A stretch of DNA of 64,000 bases from Limnohabitans sp. 2KL-1 (GTDB lineage: Bacteria > Pseudomonadota > Gammaproteobacteria > Burkholderiales > Burkholderiaceae_C), in the NCBI RefSeq assembly GCF_003063435.1, contig NZ_NESL01000002.1, positions 1 through 64,000 of the forward strand. Direction: 5' to 3'. The notes beneath the pieces were generated by a model that worked only from the letters and a program-made list of their open reading frames with translations, had not been told where the DNA came from and made no database searches. The position numbers and the translations under genes were made by a program. Positions 1 to 9,670 of the stretch are shown one piece after another. The first letter of the stretch is position 1. Each line of letters starts with the position of its first letter.

Positions 1-47
1 GTACTTTGATCGGCTGGGGGTGCCAAGGCTGTCCTGACCTCAAGCGC

Positions 48-125
48 TCGAACCGCCCGGTGCGGACCCGCATGCCGGGTGGTGTGGCAGGGGTGCCTCC
101 CATCAGGGAGGCCCCCTATGCCGAT
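48..125 (+). mobile_element. 3' end of a group II intron (domains V and VI)
   Basis: Positions 51-84 fold as a 34-nt domain V hairpin. A 9-bp lower stem (52-60 with 75-83) is followed by a 2-nt bulge at 73-74, a 4-bp upper stem (61-64 with 69-72) and a tetraloop. A second GC-rich hairpin at 90-116 fits domain VI, and the intron would end near 118-125. The reverse transcriptase/maturase would lie upstream, outside the window. The call rests on secondary structure and recall of the bacterial domain V consensus; the exact 3' splice site is not determined. Confidence 0.62.
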
Positions 126-201
126 GGGGGTTGGGAGAAATGGGCAGCGTTTGGCGACGGTGTCGGTCACTCAAACACTCTAACTTTTCAGGGAAAAAGG
201 C

Positions 202-375
202 TCAGCTTGGCCTTTGGGGCGCATCCGCACCTTTGGTGACCGGATGCCCATTTTCCCAAGTCACCACGTACTGTCCGAGTTTTTGTTTTTTTTCCAGATT
301 TTTGGAAACAGCATCTTGCAGTGCTTTGAGCATTGTCAGTGCTTGTGGGCTGGGCGTGGTGGATGTGATGATCAT
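202..375 (-). CDS. 57-residue conserved partner of the zeta-toxin-like gene
   Basis: This is a short frame of 57 residues that reads well as protein: an N-terminal amphipathic stretch (ALTMLKALQDAV), a basic patch (EKKQKLGQY) and a WENGHPV segment. Its ATG overlaps the stop of the preceding zeta-like gene (ATGA at 372-375), so the two are translationally coupled. Small proteins with a KRxLGQYxVxW-like core are often found beside COG4185-type zeta ATPases, which I recall rather than can prove here. An antitoxin or accessory role is inferred only. The frame itself is intact although its upstream neighbour carries a nonsense codon. Confidence 0.6.
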   Translation of the reverse strand: MIITSTTPSPQALTMLKALQDAVSKNLEKKQKLGQYVVTWENGHPVTKGADAPQRPS

Positions 376-943
376 GGACGGGCTTTCTGCAGGAGTGCTT
401 GGTAATGTTCCGGATGAACGATGTTACGCAATTTACCTTCTTGGTCAAATACAAGTTCGGGCACTGGCCCCGCATTGAGATAGCAACGACAGGTATCGGT
501 TTGTGTGCTGAACAGGTCGAGCAAGTTGGTCAAACTTCGCGCAAATCTGCGTTCGATGTCTTCAGATGGAATGTTGTGACCTCCATGTGCAACGCGTTCC
601 GCCACACGCCATTTCGACATTTCCATGCTGGGTAAAGCGAGGTAAATCAATTCCACTCGCCATTCATCCGCCTTGAGTCGGTGAATGAGCTTCAGGTAGC
701 TACGACCAGCAAGAGTTGTTTCAAATGCAAAATCCTCTCGCATTTGAATGCTGGCTTCAATTTCTTTCAGGAAGAGCCTGCTGGCGGCGAGTAATTACCG
801 TTCAGGAGCGAGGGGCGATAAACCGGCTGCAATCAAGTCAGCATTGACGAAGCGTGAACAATGCGCCACTTGAGGCAGGTATTCCAACGCGAAGGTTGTT
901 TTTCCAGCCCCATTCTGACCCGCAATGATCCAGCAAGTCGGCA

Positions 944-944
<1 letters not shown>
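372..944 (-). pseudogene. zeta-toxin/AAA-type ATPase (COG4185-like), broken by one in-frame stop
   Basis: The frame reads from an ATG at 944 through a Walker A motif (GQNGAGKTT, residues 9-17) and a NADLIAAG segment. A TAA stop at 795-797 replaces codon 50, after which the same frame runs on without a shift to a normal end at 372 (FAFETTLAGRSY, then RVAERVAHGGH). The family is about 190 residues, which is exactly the length here if the stop is read through. A CAA-to-TAA change would explain it. These proteins are P-loop kinases related to zeta toxins. The start overlaps the argH stop (TGATG), so the gene is placed as an argH-coupled cistron. It is probably inactive unless the stop is suppressed or the C-terminal part restarts internally. 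Confidence 0.8.
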
Positions 945-2392
<1,448 letters not shown>

Positions 2393-2479
2393 AGGTGGGG
2401 GATTTTATCGGGCGCAGGCACCTTGGCCTGGCGTGGGCGTCGGATTCGCGCTTTGAGGACGATGGTTGATTCAAAAAAA

Positions 2480-2764
2480 TTAACGTTGCGCCGCTGCCCG
2501 GTAGACCGCGTTCCGGTCGCGTTTGCCCACGGCGATCACCAGCACCAGAACTTGCTGGTCGCGTACCTCATAGACCAGCCGGTATCCGACGCTGCGCAGT
2601 TTGATTTTGTAGCGGTCGGGGTGGCCGCTGAGTTGGGATGCGGGCACGCGAGGTGCTTGCAGTCGTTCAGCCAGTTTCTTTTTCAGTTGTGTCCGAATGG
2701 CACCATCCAGCCGCTGCCATTCGTCCAGTGCCTCCTCCAGAAAAGCCAGCTCAAAGCTCATCAA
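2480..2764 (-). CDS. RelE/ParE-family toxin
   Basis: The 94-residue basic protein has the RelE/ParE fold pattern. An N-terminal helix (LEEALDEWQRLDGAIRTQL) is followed by a KLAERL helix, then KIKLRSVGYRLVYEVRD, and a C-terminal VIAVGKRDRNAVY strand and helix. Such proteins are ribosome-dependent mRNA endonucleases (RelE) or gyrase poisons (ParE); the R-x-GYRLVY and GKRDR motifs favour the RelE branch. Two adjacent ATG codons (2764 and 2761) are possible starts. It overlaps the upstream antitoxin gene by 11-14 nt, the usual arrangement for translational coupling. No break is seen, so the module looks functional. Confidence 0.88.
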   Translation of the reverse strand: MMSFELAFLEEALDEWQRLDGAIRTQLKKKLAERLQAPRVPASQLSGHPDRYKIKLRSVGYRLVYEVRDQQVLVLVIAVGKRDRNAVYRAAAQR

Positions 2765-2999
2765 GCTTGACCTTCACCACTTTTTGCCTTTTGCGGGCGT
2801 CGGCGATGGCGTTGAGCTCCATGTCTTCCAGCTGCGCCATCATGCTTTCGAACCATGCGGCTGGCACGCAATAAAAGGCAGGCTCGTTACGGTTGAGGAT
2901 GGCCACCGGAAAGCCATCCCCTGCAGCCACCGTGCCCATAGGGTTGCGCTTGAGCTCCGATATGCTGGCAGCCGTTTCGGACAAAATTTGATGGGTCAT
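2751..2999 (-). CDS. Phd/YefM-type antitoxin
   Basis: The 82-residue protein begins with a Phd/YefM-like DNA-binding segment (ILSETAASISELKRNP, then MGTVAAGDGFPVAILNRNEPAFYCVPAAW). It ends in a charged helix (LEDMELNAIADARKRQK) of the sort that wraps around the toxin. In this family the N-terminal dimer represses its own promoter and the C-terminal tail neutralises the partner toxin. It lies directly upstream of, and overlaps, the RelE-like gene. A promoter should lie in the 3000-3115 gap. Both genes sit next to an IS110 element, consistent with accessory DNA. Confidence 0.87.
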   Translation of the reverse strand: MTHQILSETAASISELKRNPMGTVAAGDGFPVAILNRNEPAFYCVPAAWFESMMAQLEDMELNAIADARKRQKVVKVKLDEL

Positions 3000-3115
3000 G
3001 AACTGATCCGAGTGCTTTTAAAGGTACTCATATTAACGTGAAAGAACAACAACTGCAGACAAGCCTGTGCCTGGCCTCGGCGAAGGCCAGCGCCGTTGAC
3101 CGCCACGTGTTCTGA

Positions 3116-4345
3116 TCAGATTGGCCTGGTTATGAATTCGTGTTTGACCAACATTTGTATCCACCGTGGCGCATTTCGCGCCACCATCAAGGCTTCGTAG
3201 TCCACCGCCTTGTCAACGTAATGCGTCTTTTTGCTCAGCATCGCGTAAATCGTGCGCAGCATCTTGTGCCCCAGTGCCACGATCGAGCGCTTATGCCCCT
3301 TGCGCACCTTCAGCGCCTGGAACTTGTCCTTGAGCGCACAGCGACTTCGCCCTGCAGCCTGTGCAAATTCGCACAGCAACCGCCTGACCCAAGCGTTTCC
3401 CTTGCGAATCTTGCCGCTTTGGCGCTTGCCCGCCGATTCGTTGTTGCCCGGGCACATGCCCACCCACGAGGCTAACTTTTGGGCGCTGCCAAAGACGCTC
3501 ATGTCATCCCCAATTTCCACCACCAGCATCGCAGCCCCCATCAAGTCAATGCCCGGCAGGGTCTGCAGCAGTCGCAAAGGCGCTGTGTATCCTGCTTCAT
3601 CCAAGCATCGCAACAACTCCTGGTCAAAGCGGGCCATGCGTTGCTCCAACTCCTCAATGTGCGCCATGATTTCAGCCAGCACAAACCTGTGCGCAGCCGT
3701 CAGCTCTTCAGCCTGCAAAGCCTCAAATATCTCCTCACGGCTCGCTTTAAGGCGCTTGCTGGCCAGGTTGAGGATGTCGGGGATGCTTTTTTGCGCAATG
3801 ATGGCCTTGACCATGGCACGCGCAGACTGCCCGTGCAGGTCCGACACCACCACGCCTAAGCGCACACCCGCATCTGCCAGGAGTTTGTGCAAGCGGTTTT
3901 TCTCGCTCGCCAGCATCCCACCGAGCTTTTGCCGCTGGCGTGCAATGTGGCGCAGGCTGCGCAAGTCAGCCTTGGCGATAAAGGACGCACGCAGCAGCCC
4001 CGCACGCGCCAGTGAGGCCAGCCACTGCGCATCGGCCACATCCGTCTTGCGACCGGGAACCATTTTGACGTGGCGGGCGTTGACCACCCAAGCGATGATG
4101 CCGACCGCTTCCAACGCCGCATACGGACTCTTCCAGTAAATGCCCGTGCTCTCCATGACCACGACTTGCGGGTTGAGGCTACGCACCCACTCGGCCAGCG
4201 CTTGGCGGTCGCGTTTGAAGCCGCCAAACTCGCGCCGATCGTGCGTGACGCAGCCGTCAGCGTGCTCAATGATGGCGCAGCCGGTAATTTTTGCTTGGTG
4301 TACATCCAAACCAATGACACGTTCGTACATAGGACCAATGTCCAT
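3116..4345 (-). CDS. IS110-family transposase (DEDD recombinase)
   Basis: The 409-residue product has the two IS110 domains. The N-terminal RuvC-like DEDD domain shows IGLDVHQAK (D14), VVVMESTGIYW (E65) and GRKTDVADAQWLA (D102, D105). The C-terminal transposase_20 domain shows TLPGIDLMGAAMLVVEIGD and WVGMCPGNNESAGKRQSGK, which holds the catalytic serine region. These enzymes recombine DNA under the guidance of a bridge RNA. The start at 4345 is supported by a GGAGGT ribosome binding site six bases upstream. The frame is intact, so the element may be active. Confidence 0.95.
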   Translation of the reverse strand: MDIGPMYERVIGLDVHQAKITGCAIIEHADGCVTHDRREFGGFKRDRQALAEWVRSLNPQVVVMESTGIYWKSPYAALEAVGIIAWVVNARHVKMVPGRKTDVADAQWLASLARAGLLRASFIAKADLRSLRHIARQRQKLGGMLASEKNRLHKLLADAGVRLGVVVSDLHGQSARAMVKAIIAQKSIPDILNLASKRLKASREEIFEALQAEELTAAHRFVLAEIMAHIEELEQRMARFDQELLRCLDEAGYTAPLRLLQTLPGIDLMGAAMLVVEIGDDMSVFGSAQKLASWVGMCPGNNESAGKRQSGKIRKGNAWVRRLLCEFAQAAGRSRCALKDKFQALKVRKGHKRSIVALGHKMLRTIYAMLSKKTHYVDKAVDYEALMVARNAPRWIQMLVKHEFITRPI

Positions 4346-4620
4346 CGAGAACCTCCATTCGATGAGTAAACTTCAACGTTGGAGGAGCCGGGGTACCTCA
4401 CCGAGAGGGCTTGTCTGAGCTTTGTGCTCAGCAGCTCTTTTTAACGTCAGATCTCATCGGGTAACCGATGGAGTCAATTCGGGGTACGAGTCGGTGATGG
4501 CGTGCCAAGTTAGCTATCGGGGTTGTGGTCCCCAAAAAAGTTTCTCGGCATCTACCCTTGGCTCCTCCACCCTCAAGTTTCTTTCATCATTCGGGGCGTC
4601 GCTCTGGATTCATGACAGTT
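4346..4620 (-). ncRNA. IS110 left-end noncoding region, candidate bridge RNA
   Basis: No credible gene lies in these 275 bases. In the IS110 group the noncoding end next to the transposase start is transcribed as the bridge RNA that pairs with target and donor DNA. An imperfect inverted repeat supports structure: 4368-4389 and 4560-4580 share AAACTT and GGAGGAGCC in opposite orientation. Such a long stem could close the RNA or mark an end-binding site. Assignment is by position and known family layout; transcript ends and guide loops were not resolved. Confidence 0.5.
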
Positions 4621-5736
4621 AGCTTCAAAGTCGCTGGCCACGAAATAGCCGCGCACGCGGCTGTAGGCGTTGTAAAACAGCTGTCGGTTCAGCCACTCAA
4701 AATCCATGGCCAGCGCAACGGCCTGGCGCACCCGAACGTCCTTGAATTGGTCGCGCCGCAGGTTGAACAAAAAGCCCTGAAAGTCCCCCGCGTTGCCATG
4801 CGGCAACTCGGCCTTGATCAGCTCGCCGCGCTCAAAGGCACGACCGGTGAAGGCCCGGGCCCACTCGCGGGCGATGAAAGACTGCATGTAATCGAACTCG
4901 CCCGCCTTGAAGGCTTCGAGCTGCGCAGTGCTGTCCTTATAAATCTTGTAGGTGATGCGGTCAAAATTGAACAAGCCTTTGCGCACGTTCAGGTCTTTGG
5001 CCCAATAAGCCGGGTCGCGCTCGTAAGTGATGTCCTTGCCAAACTGCACCCGGCCCATGCGGTAAGGCCCCGAGGCGATGGGCATGTCCATGACCATCTG
5101 ATCGAACGGCTTGTAGTTTTTACCCTCCAGCCCCCATTTCTGGCTGAACACCGGCAAGCTGCCCACAATCAAAGGCAACTCGCTGTTGGGCCGCACAAAA
5201 TCAAAACGGATGCTGCGTTCGCCCAGGACCGAGGCACCTTTGACCTCGCCAAAATAAGTGCGGTACTGGGGTGCGGCCTGCTTGCTGGTCAGGCGCTCAA
5301 AGGAATGGCGCACATCACTGGCCAACACCGGGTCACCATTGTGGAAACGGGCTTGCGGGTGGATCTGGAAAGTCACCGACATGCGGTCGTTGGCCACCGT
5401 CACATCGGAAGCCAGCAAGCCGTAAGCCGTGGTCGGCTCGTCCATGTTGCTCACCAACAAGGTGTCGAACATCATGGCCAGCATGGCCGGGGGCGCACTG
5501 CCCTTGAGCGTGAACGGGTTGTATTTGTCGAAGTTGGACTGACGGGTGGGCGGCACCAGCACAATCTCGCCGCCTTTGGGCGCGGCCGGGTTCACATAAG
5601 AGAAATGGGTGAATCCAGCCGGATAGCGGATGTCGCCAAACTGTGCATAAGCGTGGGCAGCCCAGGCGGAGCCCGACATGCAGAGCCAAAAGGCCAAGCA
5701 GCAGTGTGTCCAGAAAAAGGCCATGGGTCTTCGCAT
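4621..5736 (-). pseudogene. YejA-type extracellular peptide-binding protein, 3' end lost
   Basis: The start at 5736 gives a signal peptide ([14 protein letters not shown], then AWAAHA). A normal SBP_bac_5 domain follows: GGEIVLVPPTRQSNFDKYNPF, then DTLLVSNMDEPTTAYGLLA, and later VRQAVALAMDFEWLNRQLFYNAY. These proteins bind oligopeptides or related ligands for an ABC importer and are usually about 600 residues. Here about 372 remain before the frame runs into IS110 sequence at about 4620, with a few foreign residues added. The missing C-terminal third and any transporter permease genes are absent from the window, so the protein is probably nonfunctional. Confidence 0.87.
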
Positions 5737-5773
5737 GCGACAATTCTGCCCACATTTTCCAGGAGTTGAAGAC

Positions 5774-6589
5774 ATGACTACAAAAACAGGATTTCTGTCG
5801 GGCAAAAAGCTGCTGATCACCGGCGTGCTGTCCAACCGCTCGATCGCTTATGGCATCGCCAAGGCCTGTCACGCTCAAGGTGCCGAGCTGGCCTTCAGCT
5901 ACGTGGGTGAGCGCTTCAAGGACCGCATCACCGAATTCGCGGCCGATTTTGACTCCAAGCTGATTTTCGATTGCGACGTGGGCAGCGACGAGCAGATTGA
6001 AAAGCTCTTCACCGACCTGTCGGCCACCTGGCCCAAGTTTGACGGTTTTGTGCACGCCATCGGCTACGCCCCGCGCGAAGCGATTGCCGGCGATTTTCTG
6101 GACGGTTTGTCGCGCGAGGGCTTCAAGATCGCCCACGACATCAGCGCCTACAGCTTCCCCGCCATGGCCAAAGCGGCCTTGCCTTACCTGAACGACAAGG
6201 CGTCCGTGCTGACCCTGACGTATCTGGGCGCGATCCGCACGGTGCCCAACTACAACACCATGGGCCTGGCCAAGGCGAGTCTGGAGGCATCGGTGCGTTA
6301 CCTGGCCGAGTCGCTGGGCAGCCAGAACCGGGGTCTGCGTGCCAACGGCATTTCGGCTGGCCCCATCAAGACGCTGGCGGCCAGCGGCATCAAGGGCTTT
6401 GGCAAGATTTTGTCGGTGGTGGCCGAAGCCTCGCCGATTCGCCGCAACGTGACCATTGAGGACGTGGGCAATGTGGCCGCGTTCATGCTGAGCGACTTGG
6501 CTGCCGGTGTGACCGCTGAAATCACTTATGTGGACGGTGGTTTCAGCCAGGTGGTGGGTGGCATTGCGGAGCCATCGGCAGCGGCTTGA
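5774..6589 (+). CDS. fabI: enoyl-[acyl-carrier-protein] reductase (NADH)
   Basis: This enzyme catalyses the last reduction of each round of type II fatty acid synthesis. The 271-residue product is an atypical short-chain dehydrogenase with [14 protein letters not shown] at the nucleotide site (17-30). The catalytic residues match the Escherichia coli pattern: Y150, Y160 and K167 within [19 protein letters not shown]. The start at 5774 is chosen because an AGGAG lies nine bases upstream and the product then begins at the usual point; a longer upstream frame would run into the divergent gene. Only 37 bp separate it from the opposing signal-peptide gene. Confidence 0.97.
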   Translation: MTTKTGFLSGKKLLITGVLSNRSIAYGIAKACHAQGAELAFSYVGERFKDRITEFAADFDSKLIFDCDVGSDEQIEKLFTDLSATWPKFDGFVHAIGYAPREAIAGDFLDGLSREGFKIAHDISAYSFPAMAKAALPYLNDKASVLTLTYLGAIRTVPNYNTMGLAKASLEASVRYLAESLGSQNRGLRANGISAGPIKTLAASGIKGFGKILSVVAEASPIRRNVTIEDVGNVAAFMLSDLAAGVTAEITYVDGGFSQVVGGIAEPSAAA

Positions 6590-6597
6590 TGCCTGTT

Positions 6598-6635
6598 CAG
6601 GGACTGCGCTTTATAAGGCCTGGTCCCTGCTTTTT
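6598..6635 (+). terminator. Rho-independent terminator after fabI
   Basis: A CAGGGAC/GTCCCTG stem (6598-6604 with 6623-6629) is followed by CTTTTT, eight bases beyond the fabI stop. The loop is long (18 nt) but contains a further short pairing. Confidence 0.6.
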
Positions 6636-6855
6636 CACACACCGCCTGAGGCAAGGCGGGCGCTGCCCGGGCTCATCACTCGCTTCGCTCGCCAAATCGC
6701 CCGGTTCAGCGCCCACCTCACCTCAGGCTGAGTGGTTGTTCTTGGGGCCATAGGCCAGGTGAACGTGGCAGGACTGCTCGAACGCACGGACTGTTTCAAC
6801 CATCAGCGGTTGGCCACTGGCCATAGATAGTGGGATAGAACAAACATCTCCTGGA
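6636..6855. other. intergenic stretch without a recognisable gene
   Basis: This is the first part of a 440-bp gap between the convergent fabI and decarboxylase genes. I see no convincing coding frame or RNA here, only GC-rich sequence with short self-complementary pieces near 6650-6720. The structured elements of the gap lie to its right. Confidence 0.5.
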
Positions 6856-6889
6856 ATTGAAAAAAGCGGCAAAAGCCGCTTTTTTCAAT
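6856..6889. terminator. bidirectional terminator between fabI and the decarboxylase gene
   Basis: A perfect 15-bp stem (6856-6870 with 6875-6889) has a 4-nt AAAA loop. The stem carries a run of A on one side and T on the other, so it can terminate transcription from either direction, as suits the convergent genes around it. Confidence 0.85.
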
Positions 6890-6897
6890 GCTCCCCC

Positions 6898-6981
6898 GCA
6901 GGTGAGTTGGGGCCCTGTGCGGGGGCGATGTGGCAAAGCGAAGCGCCTCTGAGCCCCTGCACAGGGCCCCAACTCACCTGC
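6898..6981. repeat. perfect 23-bp inverted repeat with 38-bp spacer
   Basis: Positions 6898-6920 and 6959-6981 are exact reverse complements, including a GGGGCCC core. The spacer has no T-run, so this is not an ordinary terminator. It lies between the bidirectional terminator and the decarboxylase stop codon. It may be a small nonautonomous element or a long RNA hairpin; its function is unknown. Confidence 0.8.
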
Positions 6982-7031
6982 CCTCCCCTCGGCCCCAAAG
7001 ACCCAAGAGGCAAAAACCCACCGCAAATGCC

Positions 7032-9305
7032 TTAAGCCTTCACGCAATCCGCAAAGTACCGCTTCTTGCCATCGTCGTCTTTGATTTCCACCAAACCGTG
7101 GATATCGGTCTCAAAGCCAGGACACTTTTCGTTGAACTCGCGGGCGAACTTGAGGTAGTCCACGATCTTCTTGTTGAAGACTTCGCCGGGAATCAACAAC
7201 GGAATACCCGGTGGGTAAGGCGTGACCAGGCCCACGGTGATGCGGCCTTCCAGGTGGTCGATTTCAACCCGCTCAGTCTTGCGCTGGGCAATGTGGGCGT
7301 AGGCATCTGAAGGGCGCATGGCAGGTGCCAGGTCCGACAAATACATCTCAGTGGTCAGGCGGGCGATGTCGTACTTAGCGTACATCTCGTGCACATGCTG
7401 GCAAAGATCGCGCAGGCCCATGCGCTCGTAGCGCGGGTGCTTCTGGCAGAACTCCGGCATGATTTTCCACATCGGCTGGTTCTTGGCGTATTCGTCCTTG
7501 AACTGCTGCAAAGCCGTGAGCAAGGTGTTCCAGCGGCCCTTGGTGATGCCGATGGTGAACATGATGAAGAAGCTGTAAAGGCCCGTCTTCTCCACCACCA
7601 CGCCATGCTCAGTCAAGAACTTGCTGACGATAGACGCCGGGATGCCGGTCTTGTCGAACTTGCCATCCAGGTTCAGGCCAGGCGTCACGATGGTGGACTT
7701 GATGGGGTCCAGCATGTTGAAGCCGTCGGCCAGCTGTTGGCCAAAGCCATGCCACTTGCTGGCCTTCTTGCGGGGGTCGTTGCGCAAGATCCAGTCGTCC
7801 GCTCGGCCAATGCCTTCTTCGGCAAACTTTTCAGGGCCCCAGACCTTGAACCACCAGTCTTTGCCGTAATCGTCGTCCACCTTGCGCATGGCGCGGCGAA
7901 AATCCAGCGCTTCGGCAATGCTCTCTTCGACCAATGCGGTGCCACCGGGTGGCTCCATCATGGCCGCGGCCACGTCGCAGCTGGCAATGATGCTGTACTG
8001 CGGCGATGTCGAGGTGTGCATCAGATACGCCTCGTTGAACAACGGGCGGTCGAGCTTGGTGTTTTGCGCGTCTTGCACCAGCACATGGCTGGCCTGGCTG
8101 ATACCGGCCAGCAGCTTGTGGATGGACTGCGTGGCATACACCATCGACTCTTTCGGCCGTGCACGCTTTTTGCCCATCGCGTGGTACGGACCATAAAACG
8201 GGTGGAAGGCTGCATGGGGCAGCCAGGCCTCGTCAAAGTGCAGGTTTTCCACATAACCATCGAGCATGCTCTTGATGGTTTCGGTGTTGTAGAGCACGCC
8301 GTCGTAGGTGGACTGCGTGAGTGTCATCACGCGGGGCTTGACCTTTTTGGGGTCCACGCCCTTGAGCAAGGGGTTGGCTTTGATCTTGGCCATGATGGCC
8401 GCAGGCTCAAACTCGCTCTTGGGGATGGGGCCGATGATGCCGAAATGGTTGCGCGTGGGCTTCATGAACACGGGCACTGCGCCGGTCATGATGATCGCGT
8501 GCAAGATCGACTTGTGGCAGTTGCGGTCCACCACCACCACGTCACCCGGGGCCACCGTGTGGTGCCAGACGATCTTGTTGGAGGTGCTGGTGCCGTTGGT
8601 CACAAAGAAGCAATGGTCGGCATTGAAGATGCGGGCGGCATTGCGCTCGCTCTCGCCAATGGCGCCGTTGTGGTCCAGCAACTGGCCCAATTCTTCCACC
8701 GCATTGCACACGTCGGCACGCAGCATGTTCTCGCCGTAAAACTGGTGGTACATCTGGCCCACCGGGCTCTTGAGAAAAGCCACACCGCCAGAGTGACCGG
8801 GGCAGTGCCACGAATACGAGCCATCTTCGGCGTAGTCGAGCAAGGCCTTGAAGAACGGTGGTTGCACGCCTTCTAAATAGCTTTTGGCTTCGCGGATGAT
8901 GTGACGCGCCACAAACTCGGGCGTGTCTTCAAACATGTGGATAAAACCGTGCAGCTCGCGCAGGATGTCGTTGGGCAAATGGCGCGATGTTTTGGTCTCG
9001 CCATAGATGTAAATCGGTACATCGGCGTTCTTGCGGCGCACTTCGTCAATGAAGGCCCGCAGGTTGATGACGGCCGGGTCCAGATCGGGACCGGGAGAGA
9101 ACTCTTCGTCGTCAATCGACAAAATGAAGGCGCTGGCGCGGCTTTGCTGCTGCGCAAACTGCGACAGGTCACCGTAACTGGTCACGCCCAGCACCTCAAA
9201 GCCTTCGCTCACGATGGCATCGGCCAGCGCACGGATGCCCAGACCGGATGTGTTTTCGGAGCGGTAGTCTTCGTCAATGATGACGATGGGGAAGCGAAAT
9301 TTCAT
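7032..9305 (-). CDS. ornithine/lysine/arginine decarboxylase (PLP fold type I)
   Basis: The 757-residue product has the three-part layout of the biodegradative/inducible decarboxylases. These parts are an N-terminal receiver-like wing domain (residues 1-130, IVIIDEDYRSENTSGLG), a PLP aminotransferase-like core and a C-terminal domain. Core motifs include CPGHSGG (168-174), FVTNGTSTSNK (234-244), HFDEAW (356-361) and SIHKLLAG, with the Schiff-base lysine at K397. The enzyme makes agmatine, cadaverine or putrescine from its amino acid. The substrate cannot be fixed from sequence alone, although arginine or lysine is common for this length. It stands alone with no antiporter gene adjacent, which argues for polyamine synthesis rather than acid resistance. 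Confidence 0.9.
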   Translation of the reverse strand: MKFRFPIVIIDEDYRSENTSGLGIRALADAIVSEGFEVLGVTSYGDLSQFAQQQSRASAFILSIDDEEFSPGPDLDPAVINLRAFIDEVRRKNADVPIYIYGETKTSRHLPNDILRELHGFIHMFEDTPEFVARHIIREAKSYLEGVQPPFFKALLDYAEDGSYSWHCPGHSGGVAFLKSPVGQMYHQFYGENMLRADVCNAVEELGQLLDHNGAIGESERNAARIFNADHCFFVTNGTSTSNKIVWHHTVAPGDVVVVDRNCHKSILHAIIMTGAVPVFMKPTRNHFGIIGPIPKSEFEPAAIMAKIKANPLLKGVDPKKVKPRVMTLTQSTYDGVLYNTETIKSMLDGYVENLHFDEAWLPHAAFHPFYGPYHAMGKKRARPKESMVYATQSIHKLLAGISQASHVLVQDAQNTKLDRPLFNEAYLMHTSTSPQYSIIASCDVAAAMMEPPGGTALVEESIAEALDFRRAMRKVDDDYGKDWWFKVWGPEKFAEEGIGRADDWILRNDPRKKASKWHGFGQQLADGFNMLDPIKSTIVTPGLNLDGKFDKTGIPASIVSKFLTEHGVVVEKTGLYSFFIMFTIGITKGRWNTLLTALQQFKDEYAKNQPMWKIMPEFCQKHPRYERMGLRDLCQHVHEMYAKYDIARLTTEMYLSDLAPAMRPSDAYAHIAQRKTERVEIDHLEGRITVGLVTPYPPGIPLLIPGEVFNKKIVDYLKFAREFNEKCPGFETDIHGLVEIKDDDGKKRYFADCVKA

Positions 9306-9477
9306 GGGCTTGCTCAGAGGGATGGGCTAAAGAAAGACAAACAGTCGCGAAGTTTAAGGACAAAACCCACCCACCATGGGCCTGTCACGCAGAATTCACA
9401 AAAAAACCAACGTGGCCGCGCCAACAGACAATGCTCAGCATTTGACTATCCGAGTCAAAACAGGCGTTTTACGCTGC

Positions 9478-9483
9478 TACAAT
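9478..9483 (+). promoter_or_regulatory. -10 element of the tRNA-Ser promoter
   Basis: TACAAT lies eleven bases upstream of the tRNA, at a distance expected for a short 5' leader. No good -35 match at 17 bp was seen, so the call rests on the -10 and its position. Confidence 0.45.
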
Positions 9484-9493
9484 ACGACGCTTC

Positions 9494-9584
9494 GGAGCGG
9501 TGGATGAGTGGTTTAAGTCGCACGCCTGGAAAGCGTGTGTGGGTTAATAGCCCACCGCGGGTTCGAATCCCGCCTGCTCCGCCA
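9494..9584 (+). tRNA. tRNA-Ser(GGA)
   Basis: The sequence folds as a class II tRNA. The acceptor GGAGCGG pairs with CTGCTCC, the anticodon stem CACGC/GCGTG encloses the loop CTGGAAA with anticodon GGA, and a long variable arm follows. The T-arm is CGGGTTCGAATCCCG, and CCA is encoded at 9582-9584. It reads UCC and UCU serine codons. A catabolic accessory cassette starts just downstream, and tRNA-Ser genes are frequent integration sites. Confidence 0.97.
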
Positions 9585-9633
9585 AAGTTAGTTTTTCAGA
9601 TGTTCTTAGATGTTCACTGAAGCACAATTAAGG

Positions 9634-9670
9634 CCCTGTAAGTCATTGATTTATAGGGTCTTTTTCTTTT
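9634..9670 (+). terminator. Rho-independent terminator after tRNA-Ser
   Basis: An 8-bp stem, CCCTGTAA with TTATAGGG (9634-9641 and 9651-9658, one G-T pair), is followed by TCTTTTTCTTTT. The position fits termination of the tRNA transcript. Confidence 0.75.

Larger units (their letters stand above)
3100..4620 (-). mobile_element. IS110-family insertion sequence
   Basis: The element contains one DEDD transposase gene with about 275 bp of noncoding DNA upstream of it and little downstream. That layout matches the IS110 subgroup, where the left end encodes the bridge RNA. The right-hand boundary is placed at about 4620, where the reading frame of the solute-binding protein gene breaks off. The boundary near 3100 is a guess, since these elements lack obvious terminal inverted repeats. 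The missing 3' part of the interrupted gene is not found on the other side, so deletion or rearrangement accompanied or followed insertion. Confidence 0.8.

Noticed and set aside
6-478. Small plus-strand frames at the window start
   Set aside because: They cross the group II intron end and run antisense to the 57-residue gene and zeta-like gene. None looks like a real protein.
7389-8876. 495-residue frame opposite the decarboxylase
   Set aside because: Antisense to a strong PLP decarboxylase; composition is typical of high-GC shadow frames.
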